NCBI GenBank assembly: GCA_027061805.1 | Contig: JAMOWA010000018.1 | Coordinates: forward strand, 1-64,000 | Length of the DNA stretch: 64,000 nt | Direction of reading: 5' to 3' | Source of the DNA: Thermoanaerobaculia bacterium | Lineage (GTDB): Bacteria; Acidobacteriota; Thermoanaerobaculia; Thermoanaerobaculales; Sulfomarinibacteraceae | Program-made: the position numbers and the translations under genes | Shown here: positions 37,944 to 47,910 of the stretch, in pieces | Position numbering within the stretch: the first letter of the stretch is position 1 | Layout: each line of letters opens with the position of its first letter | Notes under the pieces: generated by a model | Seen by the model: the letters and a program-made list of their open reading frames with translations, nothing else | Databases searched by the model: none | What the model was told of the DNA's origin: nothing

Positions 37944-40205
37944 CTAGGTGTACCGCTGGGCCTTGAGCACGCAGAGCGCCGCCATGTTGACGATGTCGTT
38001 GACGTCCACGCCACGCTGGAGGATGTGCACCGGTGCCGCCAGGCCGCCCAGGATGGGTCCGATGGCCTCCACCTTGCCCAGCCGCCACAGCAGCTTGTAG
38101 GCGATGTTGGCCGACTCCAGGTCCGGGCAGATGAGGATGTTGGCGTCCCCCTGGATGGCCGAGAACGGGTAGGACTCCTCGGCGATGGAGGGCTCCACCG
38201 CGGTGTCCGCCTGCATCTCGCCGTCCACGATCAGGTCGGGCCACCGCTCCCTGACGATCTCCGTGGCACGCCGGACCTTGGCCGTGCGCCCGTCGCGCTT
38301 GGAACCGAAGTTGGAGTAGGAGAGCATGGCGACCCTGGGCTCCACGTTGAAGAAGGCGGTGGCAATGTCCGCCGCCACCTTGGCCGCCCCGGCCATCTCC
38401 TCCGCTGAGGGGTCCTCCACGACGGTGGTGTCCGCGATGAAGAGCATCCGGTCCTCGAAGAGGAGCGCGTAGACGCCGATCACCCTGGAGATGCCCTCCC
38501 GGATGGGGTGGATCTGGAGGGCGGGCCGGATGGTGTCGGGGTAGTGCATGGTCAGGCCGGCGATGAGGCCGTCCGCCATGCCGGTGCGCACCATCATGTT
38601 GCCCAGGTAGACCGGGTCACACATGAGCTTGCGGGCATCGCTCAGGGTGATCCCGTGCCGCCAGCGCATGGTGTGGAACTCCACGGCCAGCGTGGAGCGC
38701 CGCTCGTCGTCGTGGGGGTCCACGATCTCCACCGTGGATTCGTCCATCTCGTGCTCGGCGAGCAGCGCACGAAGCCGCGCCGGATCCCCGATGAGGAGTG
38801 GCCTGCAGATCCCCTCCTCGATGAGGATCTTGGCTGCCCTGACGATCTTGGGGTCCTCGCCCTCGGGGAAGATGATGCGCTTGGGCCTGGCCTTGGCCTG
38901 GTCGAAGACCACGTGCATCACCTGGCGGGTCCGCGAGAGGCGGGTCTCCAGCTCGCGGATGTAGTCCTCCTTCGAGGTGTAGGGCTTCCGTGCGATCCCC
39001 GTCCGGATGGCGGCCTCGGCCACCGCGGGCGCCTCCCACAGGAGAACCCGGTAGTCGAAGGGCTTGGGGATCAGGTACTCCCGTCCGAACTTGAGCTTCT
39101 TCCCGCCGTAGGCCCGGATCACGGAGTCGGGCACGTCCTCCTTGGCGAGGTCGGCCAGCGCCTTGGCGGCGGCCAGCTTCATCTCCTCATTGATCCCGCT
39201 GGCCGCCACGTCCAGGGCGCCCCGGAAGATGAAGGGGAAGCCCAGCACGTTGTTGACCTGGTTGGGGTAGTCCGAACGGCCGGTGGCCATGATCACGTCG
39301 GGGCGGGCGGCGAGCGCCTCCTCCGGAGTGATCTCCGGATCGGGGTTCGCCATGGCGAAGATGATGGGGTTCTCGGCCATGGTCTTCACCATCTCCCCGG
39401 TGAGCAGGCCCTTGACCGAGACCCCCGCGAACACGTCGGCGCCCCGCATGGCATCGGCGAGCGTTCGCGCGTCGGTCTCCACCGCGAAGCGCTCCTTGTA
39501 GGGGTTCATCCCCTCGGTGCGGCCCTTGTAGATCACGCCCTTGGAATCCACCAGGAGGAGGTTCTCCGGCCTCACACCCAGCGAGATGTAGAAGGAGGCG
39601 CAGGCGATGCCCGCCGCACCCGCACCCGAGAACACCACCTTGATGTCCTCGATCCGCTTGCCGGCCACCTCCAGGGCGTTGATGAGCGCCGCGCCGGAGA
39701 TGATGGCGGTGCCATGCTGGTCGTCGTGGAAGACGGGGATCCCGCAGGTCCGCTTGAGCTCCTCCTCGATCTCGAAGCACTCGGGAGCCTTGATGTCCTC
39801 GAGGTTGATGCCGCCCACCGTGGGCTCGAGGAGCTGGCAGAAGCGGATGATCTCCGCGGGGTCCTTGGAGTCCACCTCGATGTCGAAGACGTCGATGTCG
39901 GCGAAGCGCTTGAACAGGACCCCCTTGCCCTCCATCACCGGCTTGCCCGCCATGGGGCCGATGTCACCGAGCCCGAGCACGGCCGTCCCGTTGGAGACCA
40001 CCGCCACCAGGTTCCCCTTGTTGGTGTACTCGTACACCAGGTCCGGGTCCCTGGCGATCTCCAGGCACGGCTCCGCCACGCCGGGGGTGTAGGCGATGGA
40101 GAGGTCCCGCTGGGTCACGCACGGCTTGGTGGGAACGACCTCCAGCTTGCCGTGGCGTTTTCCGGTGTGGTACGCCAGCGCCTCTTCACGAGTGATCTTC
40201 TTCAT
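37944..40205 (-). CDS. maeB: NADP-dependent malic enzyme with phosphotransacetylase-like C-terminus
   Basis: [28 protein letters not shown]-terminal PTA-like [16 protein letters not shown]. Confidence 0.93.
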   Translation of the reverse strand: MKKITREEALAYHTGKRHGKLEVVPTKPCVTQRDLSIAYTPGVAEPCLEIARDPDLVYEYTNKGNLVAVVSNGTAVLGLGDIGPMAGKPVMEGKGVLFKRFADIDVFDIEVDSKDPAEIIRFCQLLEPTVGGINLEDIKAPECFEIEEELKRTCGIPVFHDDQHGTAIISGAALINALEVAGKRIEDIKVVFSGAGAAGIACASFYISLGVRPENLLLVDSKGVIYKGRTEGMNPYKERFAVETDARTLADAMRGADVFAGVSVKGLLTGEMVKTMAENPIIFAMANPDPEITPEEALAARPDVIMATGRSDYPNQVNNVLGFPFIFRGALDVAASGINEEMKLAAAKALADLAKEDVPDSVIRAYGGKKLKFGREYLIPKPFDYRVLLWEAPAVAEAAIRTGIARKPYTSKEDYIRELETRLSRTRQVMHVVFDQAKARPKRIIFPEGEDPKIVRAAKILIEEGICRPLLIGDPARLRALLAEHEMDESTVEIVDPHDDERRSTLAVEFHTMRWRHGITLSDARKLMCDPVYLGNMMVRTGMADGLIAGLTMHYPDTIRPALQIHPIREGISRVIGVYALLFEDRMLFIADTTVVEDPSAEEMAGAAKVAADIATAFFNVEPRVAMLSYSNFGSKRDGRTAKVRRATEIVRERWPDLIVDGEMQADTAVEPSIAEESYPFSAIQGDANILICPDLESANIAYKLLWRLGKVEAIGPILGGLAAPVHILQRGVDVNDIVNMAALCVLKAQRYT

Positions 40206-40366
40206 GGAGTCCTCCAGGACGTCGGCAGGCCGGGACCGCGGGCCCCGGGGCCGGAATGTGGTGTGTTCCGCTCCCACCGGCGACAAACGCCGGGAACGAT
40301 GGTCGGGAGGGGCGGGAACAAGAGAAAAATTTCACGAGCGCACCTTAGGCCCATAACCACCGGGAG

Positions 40367-41422
40367 TCAACCGCCGCGTCCGGAGTTGCTCTCCCGGGCA
40401 TGCCGTTCCAGCGCCAGCTCCACCAGGCGATCCAGGAGCCGGCCGTAGGGGAGCCCCGTGAGCTCCCAGAGGCGAGGGTACATGGAGATGGAGGTGAAGC
40501 CCGGTATGGTGTTGATCTCGTTGACCATGAAGCGGTCCGAACCCCGGTCGAGGAACAGGTCCACGCGGGCCATTCCCTCGCACCCCAGGGCCGTGTAGGC
40601 CTCCACCGCCAGCTTCCGCGCATCCTCGGACCGGTCGGTCTCCAGGGGTGCCGGCGCCAGGAGCTGGGAGGTCTCGTCGAGGTACTTGTCCTCGAAGGTG
40701 TAGAACTCCCCGCCCGGGACCACCTCGCCCGGCACCGAGGCCCGGGGCCTGCGGTTCCCCAGCACGGCCACCTCGATCTCCCGGGCATCCACGGCCGCCT
40801 CCACCACCACCTCACGGTCGAACCCGAAGGCCAGCTCGAGCGCCCCGTCCAGGGCACTGCCCTCCGTCACCTTCGTGATGCCCACGGAGGACCCCAGGCG
40901 GGCCGGCTTGACGAAGAGCGGCAGCCCCAGGGCGAGGCAGCGATCCCTGACGGCGGCCGGCTCGGCCCGCCAGGCCTCCCTCCGCACCTCCACCCAGGAG
41001 GGTGTGGGAAGCCCGGCACTGACGAGCAGCCGCTTGGTGAGGCCCTTGTGCATGCACACCGCCGAGGCGGTCACGCCCGGGCCCACGTAGGGGATCCCCA
41101 GGACCTCCAGCAGGCCCTGCACCGTGCCGTCCTCCCCGAAGGGCCCGTGGAGCACCGGGAAGACCACGTCCAGCCGCGTGTTCACCAGCCGGAGGTCGAG
41201 GCGGGTGGCACCCTTGAAGGGCATGACCCGGTCGGTGCGGTCCCCGGAGCGCTCCAGGACCTCCGCGGCCGTGGCGGGGTCCGCCCAGAGCCCCTCGCGG
41301 TCGATGGCCATGGGCACCACCTTGTACCGGCCGGGATCCAGGGCGCGGGCCACCGACCGGGCCGACACCACGCTGACCTGGTGCTCCCCGGAACGGCCCC
41401 CGAAGACGAGCCCCAGGCGCAT
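40367..41422 (-). CDS. ddl: D-alanine--D-alanine ligase
   Basis: VFGGRSGEHQVSVVSARSV, HGPFGEDGTVQGLLE, ARVDLFLDRGSDRFMVNEINTIPGFT. Confidence 0.93.
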   Translation of the reverse strand: MRLGLVFGGRSGEHQVSVVSARSVARALDPGRYKVVPMAIDREGLWADPATAAEVLERSGDRTDRVMPFKGATRLDLRLVNTRLDVVFPVLHGPFGEDGTVQGLLEVLGIPYVGPGVTASAVCMHKGLTKRLLVSAGLPTPSWVEVRREAWRAEPAAVRDRCLALGLPLFVKPARLGSSVGITKVTEGSALDGALELAFGFDREVVVEAAVDAREIEVAVLGNRRPRASVPGEVVPGGEFYTFEDKYLDETSQLLAPAPLETDRSEDARKLAVEAYTALGCEGMARVDLFLDRGSDRFMVNEINTIPGFTSISMYPRLWELTGLPYGRLLDRLVELALERHARESNSGRGG

Positions 41423-41425
41423 GGT

Positions 41426-41755
41426 TCAGTCGGCGGTGTTCCCGGAGCCGAAGAGCGCGCCCCGGAGCCTGCGCAGAAAGCCGGTGTCGGCGGCCTCCAG
41501 GATCTTCTCCACCTCCCCCTTGTCGAAGAAGGTGCCACCGCAGGAAAAGCACGCGTCCACCATGACGCCGTACAGCTCCACCTCGTTGAGCTCCATGCCG
41601 CACTTGGGGCACCGCATCCAGTGGAGCTCCTTGAGCCGGCGGCACTCCTCCTCCTCCATCCGCCGGCACTCCTCCTCCCGGAGCTTGCGGAGCTTCTTCA
41701 GCTCCTGCATCTTGAAGTAGGCCTCTTCCTTCTCGCTGGGCTTGCCGAGTGTCAC
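41426..41755 (-). CDS. zf-TFIIB-type zinc-ribbon protein
   Basis: MRCPKCGMELNEVELYGVMVDACFSCGGTFFDKGEVEKIL. Confidence 0.8.
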   Translation of the reverse strand: MTLGKPSEKEEAYFKMQELKKLRKLREEECRRMEEEECRRLKELHWMRCPKCGMELNEVELYGVMVDACFSCGGTFFDKGEVEKILEAADTGFLRRLRGALFGSGNTAD

Positions 41756-41782
41756 GTTGTCCTCCTCCGTTCCGTGATCATT

Positions 41783-42457
41783 CTACGGGACCCCACCCCG
41801 TCCGTCCCGGAGCCATCCCGGCAGGGCCGCCACATCGGGCAGGACCACGGTGGCACCCGCCGCCAGGAGCACCTCCGGCGAACGCGCCCCGCAGGCCACG
41901 CCGACCACGGGCACCCCCGCGGCCCGGCCGGTCTCCACGTCCACCTCCATGTCGCCCACGACGAGCGCCTCCCCGGGGCCGATCCCCCGGGGATCCAGCA
42001 CCGCACGCACCATGGCCGGATCGGGCTTCCGTGCGCCCGCGGACTCCGGTCCCTCCACGGCGGAGAAGAGCTCCCCCCACCCCAGGTGCTCCACCAGGCG
42101 CAGGGTCCAGTCCAGGGGCTTGTTGGAGATCACCGCGAGGAGGTGATCCCGCGCCAGCTCCCGGAGGGCCTCCTCCACGCCAGGGAAGGGCGGCGAGCTG
42201 GCAAGGAAGATCGCCCCGTAGGCCTCCCGGAATCCCTCCAGGAGCGCCTCCGCCCTCTCCGGTGCGCCGCCCCGCCGGGCGGCGTCCGCCACCAGGGCCG
42301 GAGAGCCGCGCCCCACATGCTCGCGGACCCACTCAGCGTCCACCGGCGGGAGGCCCTCCCGCTCCAGGGCCCGGTTGAGCGCCTCGGTGATGCCGGGGAA
42401 GGAGTCCACCAGCGTGCCGTCCATGTCCAGCAGGATCGCCCGGGTCCTGGGTGCCAT
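41783..42457 (-). CDS. HAD-family phosphatase (phosphoglycolate phosphatase-like)
   Basis: AILLDMDGTLVDSFPGITEALNRAL, VISNKPLDWTLRLVEHLG, VGDMEVDVETGRAAGVPVVGV. Confidence 0.88.
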   Translation of the reverse strand: MAPRTRAILLDMDGTLVDSFPGITEALNRALEREGLPPVDAEWVREHVGRGSPALVADAARRGGAPERAEALLEGFREAYGAIFLASSPPFPGVEEALRELARDHLLAVISNKPLDWTLRLVEHLGWGELFSAVEGPESAGARKPDPAMVRAVLDPRGIGPGEALVVGDMEVDVETGRAAGVPVVGVACGARSPEVLLAAGATVVLPDVAALPGWLRDGRGGVP

Positions 42458-42641
42458 GGGCGAAGGGTAGGGGATCCGGGGCGGGATGTGAACCATCGGG
42501 ACGGGATTCGGTGGACGGGCACGGCGGCAGGGGGCGGCCACCATCACCGCCGTCCTCCGTCCCCGCCAACAGAAATGCTGTAGGCTTGACGTGGAACCAC
42601 ATCGGGCGTATAAGGCCGCGCGGCAGGAGAAGGAGGCGGTG

Positions 42642-43925
42642 ATGACCACGGAGTTCAACGCATTCGAGATGGCCCAGCGACAGTTCGATGCCGTGGCCGG
42701 GAAACTCCAGCTGGACGGAGGCTCATGCGAGCTCCTGCGGTGGCCGCTCAGGGAGTACCACTTCCTGATCCCGGTCCACATGGACGACGGCTCGGTCCAG
42801 GTGTTCAAGGGGTACCGGGTCCAGCACAACGACGCCCGTGGTCCGGCCAAGGGAGGCATCCGCTTCCACCCCCAGGAGACCGTGGACACGGTCCGTGCCC
42901 TGGCCATGTGGATGACCTGGAAGTGCGCCGTGGTGGACATCCCGCTGGGGGGCGGCAAGGGGGGAGTCATCTGCAACCCGCCCAACCTCTCGCCCCGTGA
43001 GCAGGAGCAGCTCTGCCGGGGATGGGTCCGCCAGGTGGTCCGGAACGTGGGCCCCGTGCAGGACGTCCCCGCCCCTGACGTGATGACCAACCCCCAGCAC
43101 ATGGTCTGGATGATGGACGAGTACGAGAAGATCACGGGGGGCCACGCCCCCGGGTTCATCACGGGCAAGCCCGTGGAGGTGGGTGGCTCCCTGGGCCGAA
43201 CGGAGGCCACGGGATACGGCGTGATCTACACGGTGCGGGAGGCCCTCCAGCGTCTGGACATTCCGGTCGAGGGCGTCCGGGCCGCCATGCAGGGTTTCGG
43301 CAACGTTGCCCAGTACGCTGCCAAGAAGCTCATCGAGCTCGGCGGCACGGTGGTCACCGTGTCCTCGTGGGACAACACGGACCGGACGGCCTACGCCTTC
43401 GTCAGGGCCGACGGCGTCGACGTGGACTTCCTGCTCTCCATCACGGACCGCTTCGGCTCCATCGACAAGGACAGGGCCCGGGAGGCGGGGTACCAGGTGC
43501 TCCCCGGCGACGCCTGGATCGAGCAGGAGGCCGAGATCCTCATCCCGGCGGCGCTGGAGAACCAGATCACCGGCGAGACCGCCGCGAGGATCCACCCCGC
43601 CGTCCGGGTGGTGGCGGAGGGCGCCAACGGGCCCACCACGCCCGAGGCCGACGCCATCCTCAAGGAGCGGGGGATCTTCGTGATCCCGGACTTCCTCTGC
43701 AACGCCGGTGGGGTCACCTGTTCCTACTTCGAGCAGGTGCAGTCCAACACCAACTTCTTCTGGCCCAAGGACGAGGTCCTGGAACGGCTGGACCAGAAGA
43801 TGACCACGGCCTTCCACGCGGTGGCCGACCTGGCCGACGACACCGGGGAGTACATGCGGGACGCGGCCTACATGATCGCCATCCAGCGGGTGGCCACGGC
43901 CTGCCGGCTGCGGGGCTGGGTCTAG
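42642..43925 (+). CDS. gdhA: Glutamate dehydrogenase
   Basis: GYRVQHNDARGPAKGGIRFHP, KCAVVDIPLGGGKGGV, APDVMTNPQHMVWMMDEY. Confidence 0.93.
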   Translation: MTTEFNAFEMAQRQFDAVAGKLQLDGGSCELLRWPLREYHFLIPVHMDDGSVQVFKGYRVQHNDARGPAKGGIRFHPQETVDTVRALAMWMTWKCAVVDIPLGGGKGGVICNPPNLSPREQEQLCRGWVRQVVRNVGPVQDVPAPDVMTNPQHMVWMMDEYEKITGGHAPGFITGKPVEVGGSLGRTEATGYGVIYTVREALQRLDIPVEGVRAAMQGFGNVAQYAAKKLIELGGTVVTVSSWDNTDRTAYAFVRADGVDVDFLLSITDRFGSIDKDRAREAGYQVLPGDAWIEQEAEILIPAALENQITGETAARIHPAVRVVAEGANGPTTPEADAILKERGIFVIPDFLCNAGGVTCSYFEQVQSNTNFFWPKDEVLERLDQKMTTAFHAVADLADDTGEYMRDAAYMIAIQRVATACRLRGWV

Positions 43926-44166
43926 GAAGGGGTCCGGCCCGATCGGGCTCCTCCGCGCTCCCGGCGCGGGGCGGGGCGCACGCGGGCGGCCGGGACCATG
44001 GTGGTGGCCAGGTAGGGGCCGGGGATCAGGCGTTCGAGCCACGGGGGCCGGGCCCACCAGGGTCCGGGCTTCGGGGTCGCCTCCCGCCGGTTCCGCCTTC
44101 GTGTGGTCACCCGCGCATGGTACCGCAGCGTCAGGGGATCGGGTGGCCCCGGTACAATGGTCTTCC

Positions 44167-46467
44167 GTGAGCGGAAACGATTCCCCCTCGTGGCGGGAGA
44201 GGTTCGACGATCTCCGCCGCCGCCGGCCAGATCTCGCGGAACGTGTCTGCCGTACCCTCCTGACCGACATGCACCGCAAGGGGCTCGTGGACCTGGACGA
44301 GCTGGACGACGAGTTCGCGCTCCTGCTGAAGCTGGGCATCAAGCGGCGGAAGGAGGACCCCAACCGCCCCATGCCCCAGCTGCCCTCGGGGTCCAGCCGG
44401 ACCCTCTACGAGCTGGCCCTCAAGCATGCCGAGCGGCACATGAGCCCGGAGGAGATCAACGCCACCATCCTGCTCACGGAGAAGCGCCATCTGGGCTACG
44501 AGGTCTCGCGCTCCGCCGAGGACCCCGAGACCTCCCTGGAGCTCCTCCGGGAGCGGATCCACGAGTTCCTGGATTTCGCCCCGGGCGAGGCGGTCATCCC
44601 TCCCGAGGACGTCATCGGGACCCGGGCGGCGCTGGTGCGCCGCCTGCTCACCGAGCAGCTGGACTTCATCTCGGTGGCCAAGCGCTACGTGAAGGTGCGG
44701 GACTTTGCCGAGGTCCTGGACCACATGATCCCCACCGACGGCAACCTGGGCCGGCTGGGGGGCAAGGCGGCCGGGCTCGTGCTGGCCCGCTCCATCATCC
44801 AGCGGGCCCAGGAGGAGAAGGACTTCCCCGAGGAGATCGCCTTCCCGGAGTCCTGGTTCATCCCCTCCAACGGGATCCTGGAGTTCATGGAGCACAACGG
44901 GCTCGAGGACCTGATCAACGTGAAATACCGTCCGGTGGAGGAGGTGCGGCAGGAGTACCCCCTGGTCCAGCGGCTGTTCAAGTCGAGCGCCTTCCCGGCC
45001 ACCCTCCACAACGGTCTGGCCGAGATGCTGGAACGCGCCGGCGAGGGGCCCCTGGTGGTGCGGTCGTCGAGCCTCCTGGAGGACCGGATCGGCCACGCCT
45101 TCTCCGGCAAGTACAAGAGCCTCTTCATCGCCAACCGCGGCACGCCCGAGCAGCGCCTGGAGGAGCTGGAGGACGCCATTGCGGAGGTCTACGCCTCCAT
45201 CTTCGGGCCCGACCCCATCGAGTACCGCCGGGAGCGGGGCCTCCTGGACTTCCAGGAGCAGATGGGCATCCTGATCCAGCGGGTGGTGGGTGTGGAGCTG
45301 GGCGGCATGGTGTTCCCCATCCTGGCGGGGGTGGGGTTCTCCCTGTGCGAGATGCGGTGGGCCTCCCGCATCAAGCGGACGGACGGCATGGCCCGGCTCG
45401 TGGTGGGCCTCGGCACCCGGGCCGTGGACCGTACCGGGGACGACTACCCCATGCTGGTGGCCCTGGAGCAGCCGACCCTCCGGGCGGTCCAGCAGCCGGA
45501 CGAGATCTACCGCTACAGCCAGCACACGGTGGATGTCATGGACGTGGAGAGGGGAGAGTTCGTCTCCCTGCCGCTCGTGGGGTTCATGGAGCGCGTGGGA
45601 CGGCGGTTCCCCATGGCCAACAAGGTGTTCTCCCTGTACCGCGAAGGCCAGATCCTGCCGCTCATCGGCGTCATGGCCCAGTTCGAGCCCCACGAGCTGG
45701 TGGTGACCTTCGACGGGCTCCTGCGATCGGATTTCCCGGGCCGGCTCAAGAAGATCCTGGACATCCTGGAGGAGGGGCTCGGTGAGCCGGTGGACATCGA
45801 GTTCGCCCACGACGGCACGGCCTTCCACCTGCTCCAGTGCCGGGCCCTGAGCCACCGGGCCTCGGCCCAGCGGGAACCCATCCCGGTGAACGTTCCCGAC
45901 GAACGGAAGATCTTCTCCGCCAACCGGTACGTGCAGACCGGCCAGATCCGGGACCAGGAGTGGATCGTCCTGGTGGACCCGAGGGACTACGAGAGGCTCC
46001 CCTCCGAGGACGCCATCCGCAGGGTGGCCCAGGCCGTGGGGGCCGTCAACAGGACCCTGCCCGCCCGGAAGTTCATCCTCATGGGGCCGGGCCGCTGGGG
46101 GAGCCGGGGCGATCTCCGGCTGGGCGTTCCCATCACCTACGCCGACATCTGCCACACCTCCCTGCTGGTGGAGATCGCCCGGAAGAAGGGATCCTACCTG
46201 CCCGACGTCTCCTTCGGGACCCACTTCTTCAACGACCTGGTGGAGTCCCAGATCGCCTACCTCCCCCTCTACCCGGATGACGAGGACGTGGTCTGGAACG
46301 ACGACTTCCTCCTGGGCTCCCCCAGCTCCCTGGGCCTCGTGGTCCCCGAGTTCGCCGACATGGAGGAGGTGGTCCGCCTCATCAACGTGCCGGAGGTCTC
46401 CGGCGGCCTGCGCCTCCAGATCGTCATGGACGGTGAGGAGGACCGGGCCCTGGCCTACCTGGAGTAG
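44167..46467 (+). CDS. PEP/pyruvate-binding (PPDK_N) domain protein
   Basis: LGGKAAGLVLARSII, LVVRSSSLLEDRIGHAFSGKYKSLF; no swivelling His or PEP-utilizing C-terminal domain seen; GTG start at 44167. Confidence 0.85.
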   Translation: MSGNDSPSWRERFDDLRRRRPDLAERVCRTLLTDMHRKGLVDLDELDDEFALLLKLGIKRRKEDPNRPMPQLPSGSSRTLYELALKHAERHMSPEEINATILLTEKRHLGYEVSRSAEDPETSLELLRERIHEFLDFAPGEAVIPPEDVIGTRAALVRRLLTEQLDFISVAKRYVKVRDFAEVLDHMIPTDGNLGRLGGKAAGLVLARSIIQRAQEEKDFPEEIAFPESWFIPSNGILEFMEHNGLEDLINVKYRPVEEVRQEYPLVQRLFKSSAFPATLHNGLAEMLERAGEGPLVVRSSSLLEDRIGHAFSGKYKSLFIANRGTPEQRLEELEDAIAEVYASIFGPDPIEYRRERGLLDFQEQMGILIQRVVGVELGGMVFPILAGVGFSLCEMRWASRIKRTDGMARLVVGLGTRAVDRTGDDYPMLVALEQPTLRAVQQPDEIYRYSQHTVDVMDVERGEFVSLPLVGFMERVGRRFPMANKVFSLYREGQILPLIGVMAQFEPHELVVTFDGLLRSDFPGRLKKILDILEEGLGEPVDIEFAHDGTAFHLLQCRALSHRASAQREPIPVNVPDERKIFSANRYVQTGQIRDQEWIVLVDPRDYERLPSEDAIRRVAQAVGAVNRTLPARKFILMGPGRWGSRGDLRLGVPITYADICHTSLLVEIARKKGSYLPDVSFGTHFFNDLVESQIAYLPLYPDDEDVVWNDDFLLGSPSSLGLVVPEFADMEEVVRLINVPEVSGGLRLQIVMDGEEDRALAYLE

Positions 46468-46488
46468 CCTCCCCCACCCACGAGGAAC

Positions 46489-46510
46489 GGGGCGGCCCGG
46501 AGGCCGCCCC
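46489..46510. terminator. Bidirectional hairpin between convergent genes
   Basis: GGGGCGGCC-cgga-GGCCGCCCC. Confidence 0.7.
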
Positions 46511-46514
46511 TGGA

Positions 46515-47900
46515 TCATCCGTCGTTGCCGTCGCCGGGTGGTGGCGAGGGGCTCGGCGTGGGTTCCACGCCGCGGAGGGCGTCGAGGTTCTCGAAGAGCT
46601 TCGCCGCACCGTCCCGGTCCACGCTCATGACGGTGTCGCGGGCGTCCACCACCGCCAGCGCACGGCCCCCGGCGGTGAAGGGCTCCTGGAAGGTGAAGGT
46701 GACCTTCCGGGGCTTGTCCTGGCCCCCGTCGGCGGAGAGTGTCAGCGTGATCCTCCCGATCTCCGGGGTCCCGGTCCTGACGAGGTCGAAGTCCAGGGCC
46801 TTCATGGAGGCCAGGGCGTTGAGGCGCCTGAGCACCTCGGCGCCGTCGGCGTCCCCGCCGTCGGCGGTCTTCCAGACGCCGTCCTTCCGCTCGAGCTCCA
46901 CGGTGGTGTCGCCCGAGGAGAACGCGACCTTCTCCACGTCCCACGAGCTGAAGGGGTAGAGCACGTGGGAGCGCCAGAGGACCGGGGCGCGGCCGAGCCT
47001 GAGCTCGGCGTTGTCGCCCACCCAGAACAGGTCCTTCCCGTCCCGCCGGCAGGCCACCTGCTTCGAGCCGTCGCGCTCCTCGACCCTGCCGAACTCCAGC
47101 CGGACCGGGGCCTTGCCCTCGGTCCGCACGATGGTGACCACGTACCGCGGCCGGTCCAGGCCGAGCTCCGCGGGGTCGGTGTCCCCGTCGAGGAAGGTCT
47201 TGACCCGGAGGGCGTTGAGGTCGGCAATGAGATCCTCCACGTGGGTCCGGTCCGCCAGGTCCTCGAGCGGCTCCAGCAGCTTCCACAGGCCACCGTCCCG
47301 GACCACCTCGATGCGGTCCTTCCCCTTCTTGAGGATCTTCAGGTCGGCCACCTGGTCGGCGAAGAGGTCCACCACGTCCCGGGAGCGCCAGTCGTCGAGC
47401 CCCCTGTCCAGGTCGGTGACGAACCATCCGGTGGTGATGAGGACGTTGCCATCGCCCCGGCTCACGGCACGGTCGCTTCCCAGGGCGGTCTTCGAGCCCA
47501 CCGCCAGCTCCCAGTGGCCGCCGTCCTTCCCGGTGAGCGTCACCCGGATCTCCGGCTCGTCCAGCCCGTAGGCCGTGGGATCGACCTCGTCCCTTCCGAG
47601 GGACCGGTTGACCTTGAGGTTGCCCAGGGCCGTGAGCAGGGAGCCCACGGAGGTGTCGTCGGCCCGGGTCTCGATGGGGGCGGTGAGGTACCAGTCCCCG
47701 TCCCGTTTCTCGAGGGTGAAGTCACCGTGGGCGTTGTGGATCTCGAGGCCCGTCACCGCGTCGCGGTCGAAATCGGGAAAGACCTTGTCGGCCCGCTGCT
47801 TCGCCTGGTCGGTGGTGGGCATGTGGCGCTCCACCAGGAGGATCCAGGCTCCGAGGGCCACCACCAGCACGGCCAGGACGACGAGGCGAGAGGTCTTCAT
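46515..47900 (-). CDS. DUF4340 domain protein of Gld-like ABC cluster
   Basis: N-terminal TM, LEIHNAHGDFTLEKRDGDWYLTAPI, adjacent GldG-like gene. Confidence 0.8.
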   Translation of the reverse strand: MKTSRLVVLAVLVVALGAWILLVERHMPTTDQAKQRADKVFPDFDRDAVTGLEIHNAHGDFTLEKRDGDWYLTAPIETRADDTSVGSLLTALGNLKVNRSLGRDEVDPTAYGLDEPEIRVTLTGKDGGHWELAVGSKTALGSDRAVSRGDGNVLITTGWFVTDLDRGLDDWRSRDVVDLFADQVADLKILKKGKDRIEVVRDGGLWKLLEPLEDLADRTHVEDLIADLNALRVKTFLDGDTDPAELGLDRPRYVVTIVRTEGKAPVRLEFGRVEERDGSKQVACRRDGKDLFWVGDNAELRLGRAPVLWRSHVLYPFSSWDVEKVAFSSGDTTVELERKDGVWKTADGGDADGAEVLRRLNALASMKALDFDLVRTGTPEIGRITLTLSADGGQDKPRKVTFTFQEPFTAGGRALAVVDARDTVMSVDRDGAAKLFENLDALRGVEPTPSPSPPPGDGNDG

Positions 47901-47910
47901 GGCCGCCTCC

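Noticed and set aside
44131-47427. 1098-aa minus-strand ORF
   Set aside because: Antisense to the clear PPDK_N gene and out of frame with DUF4340; typical spurious long ORF of GC-rich DNA.
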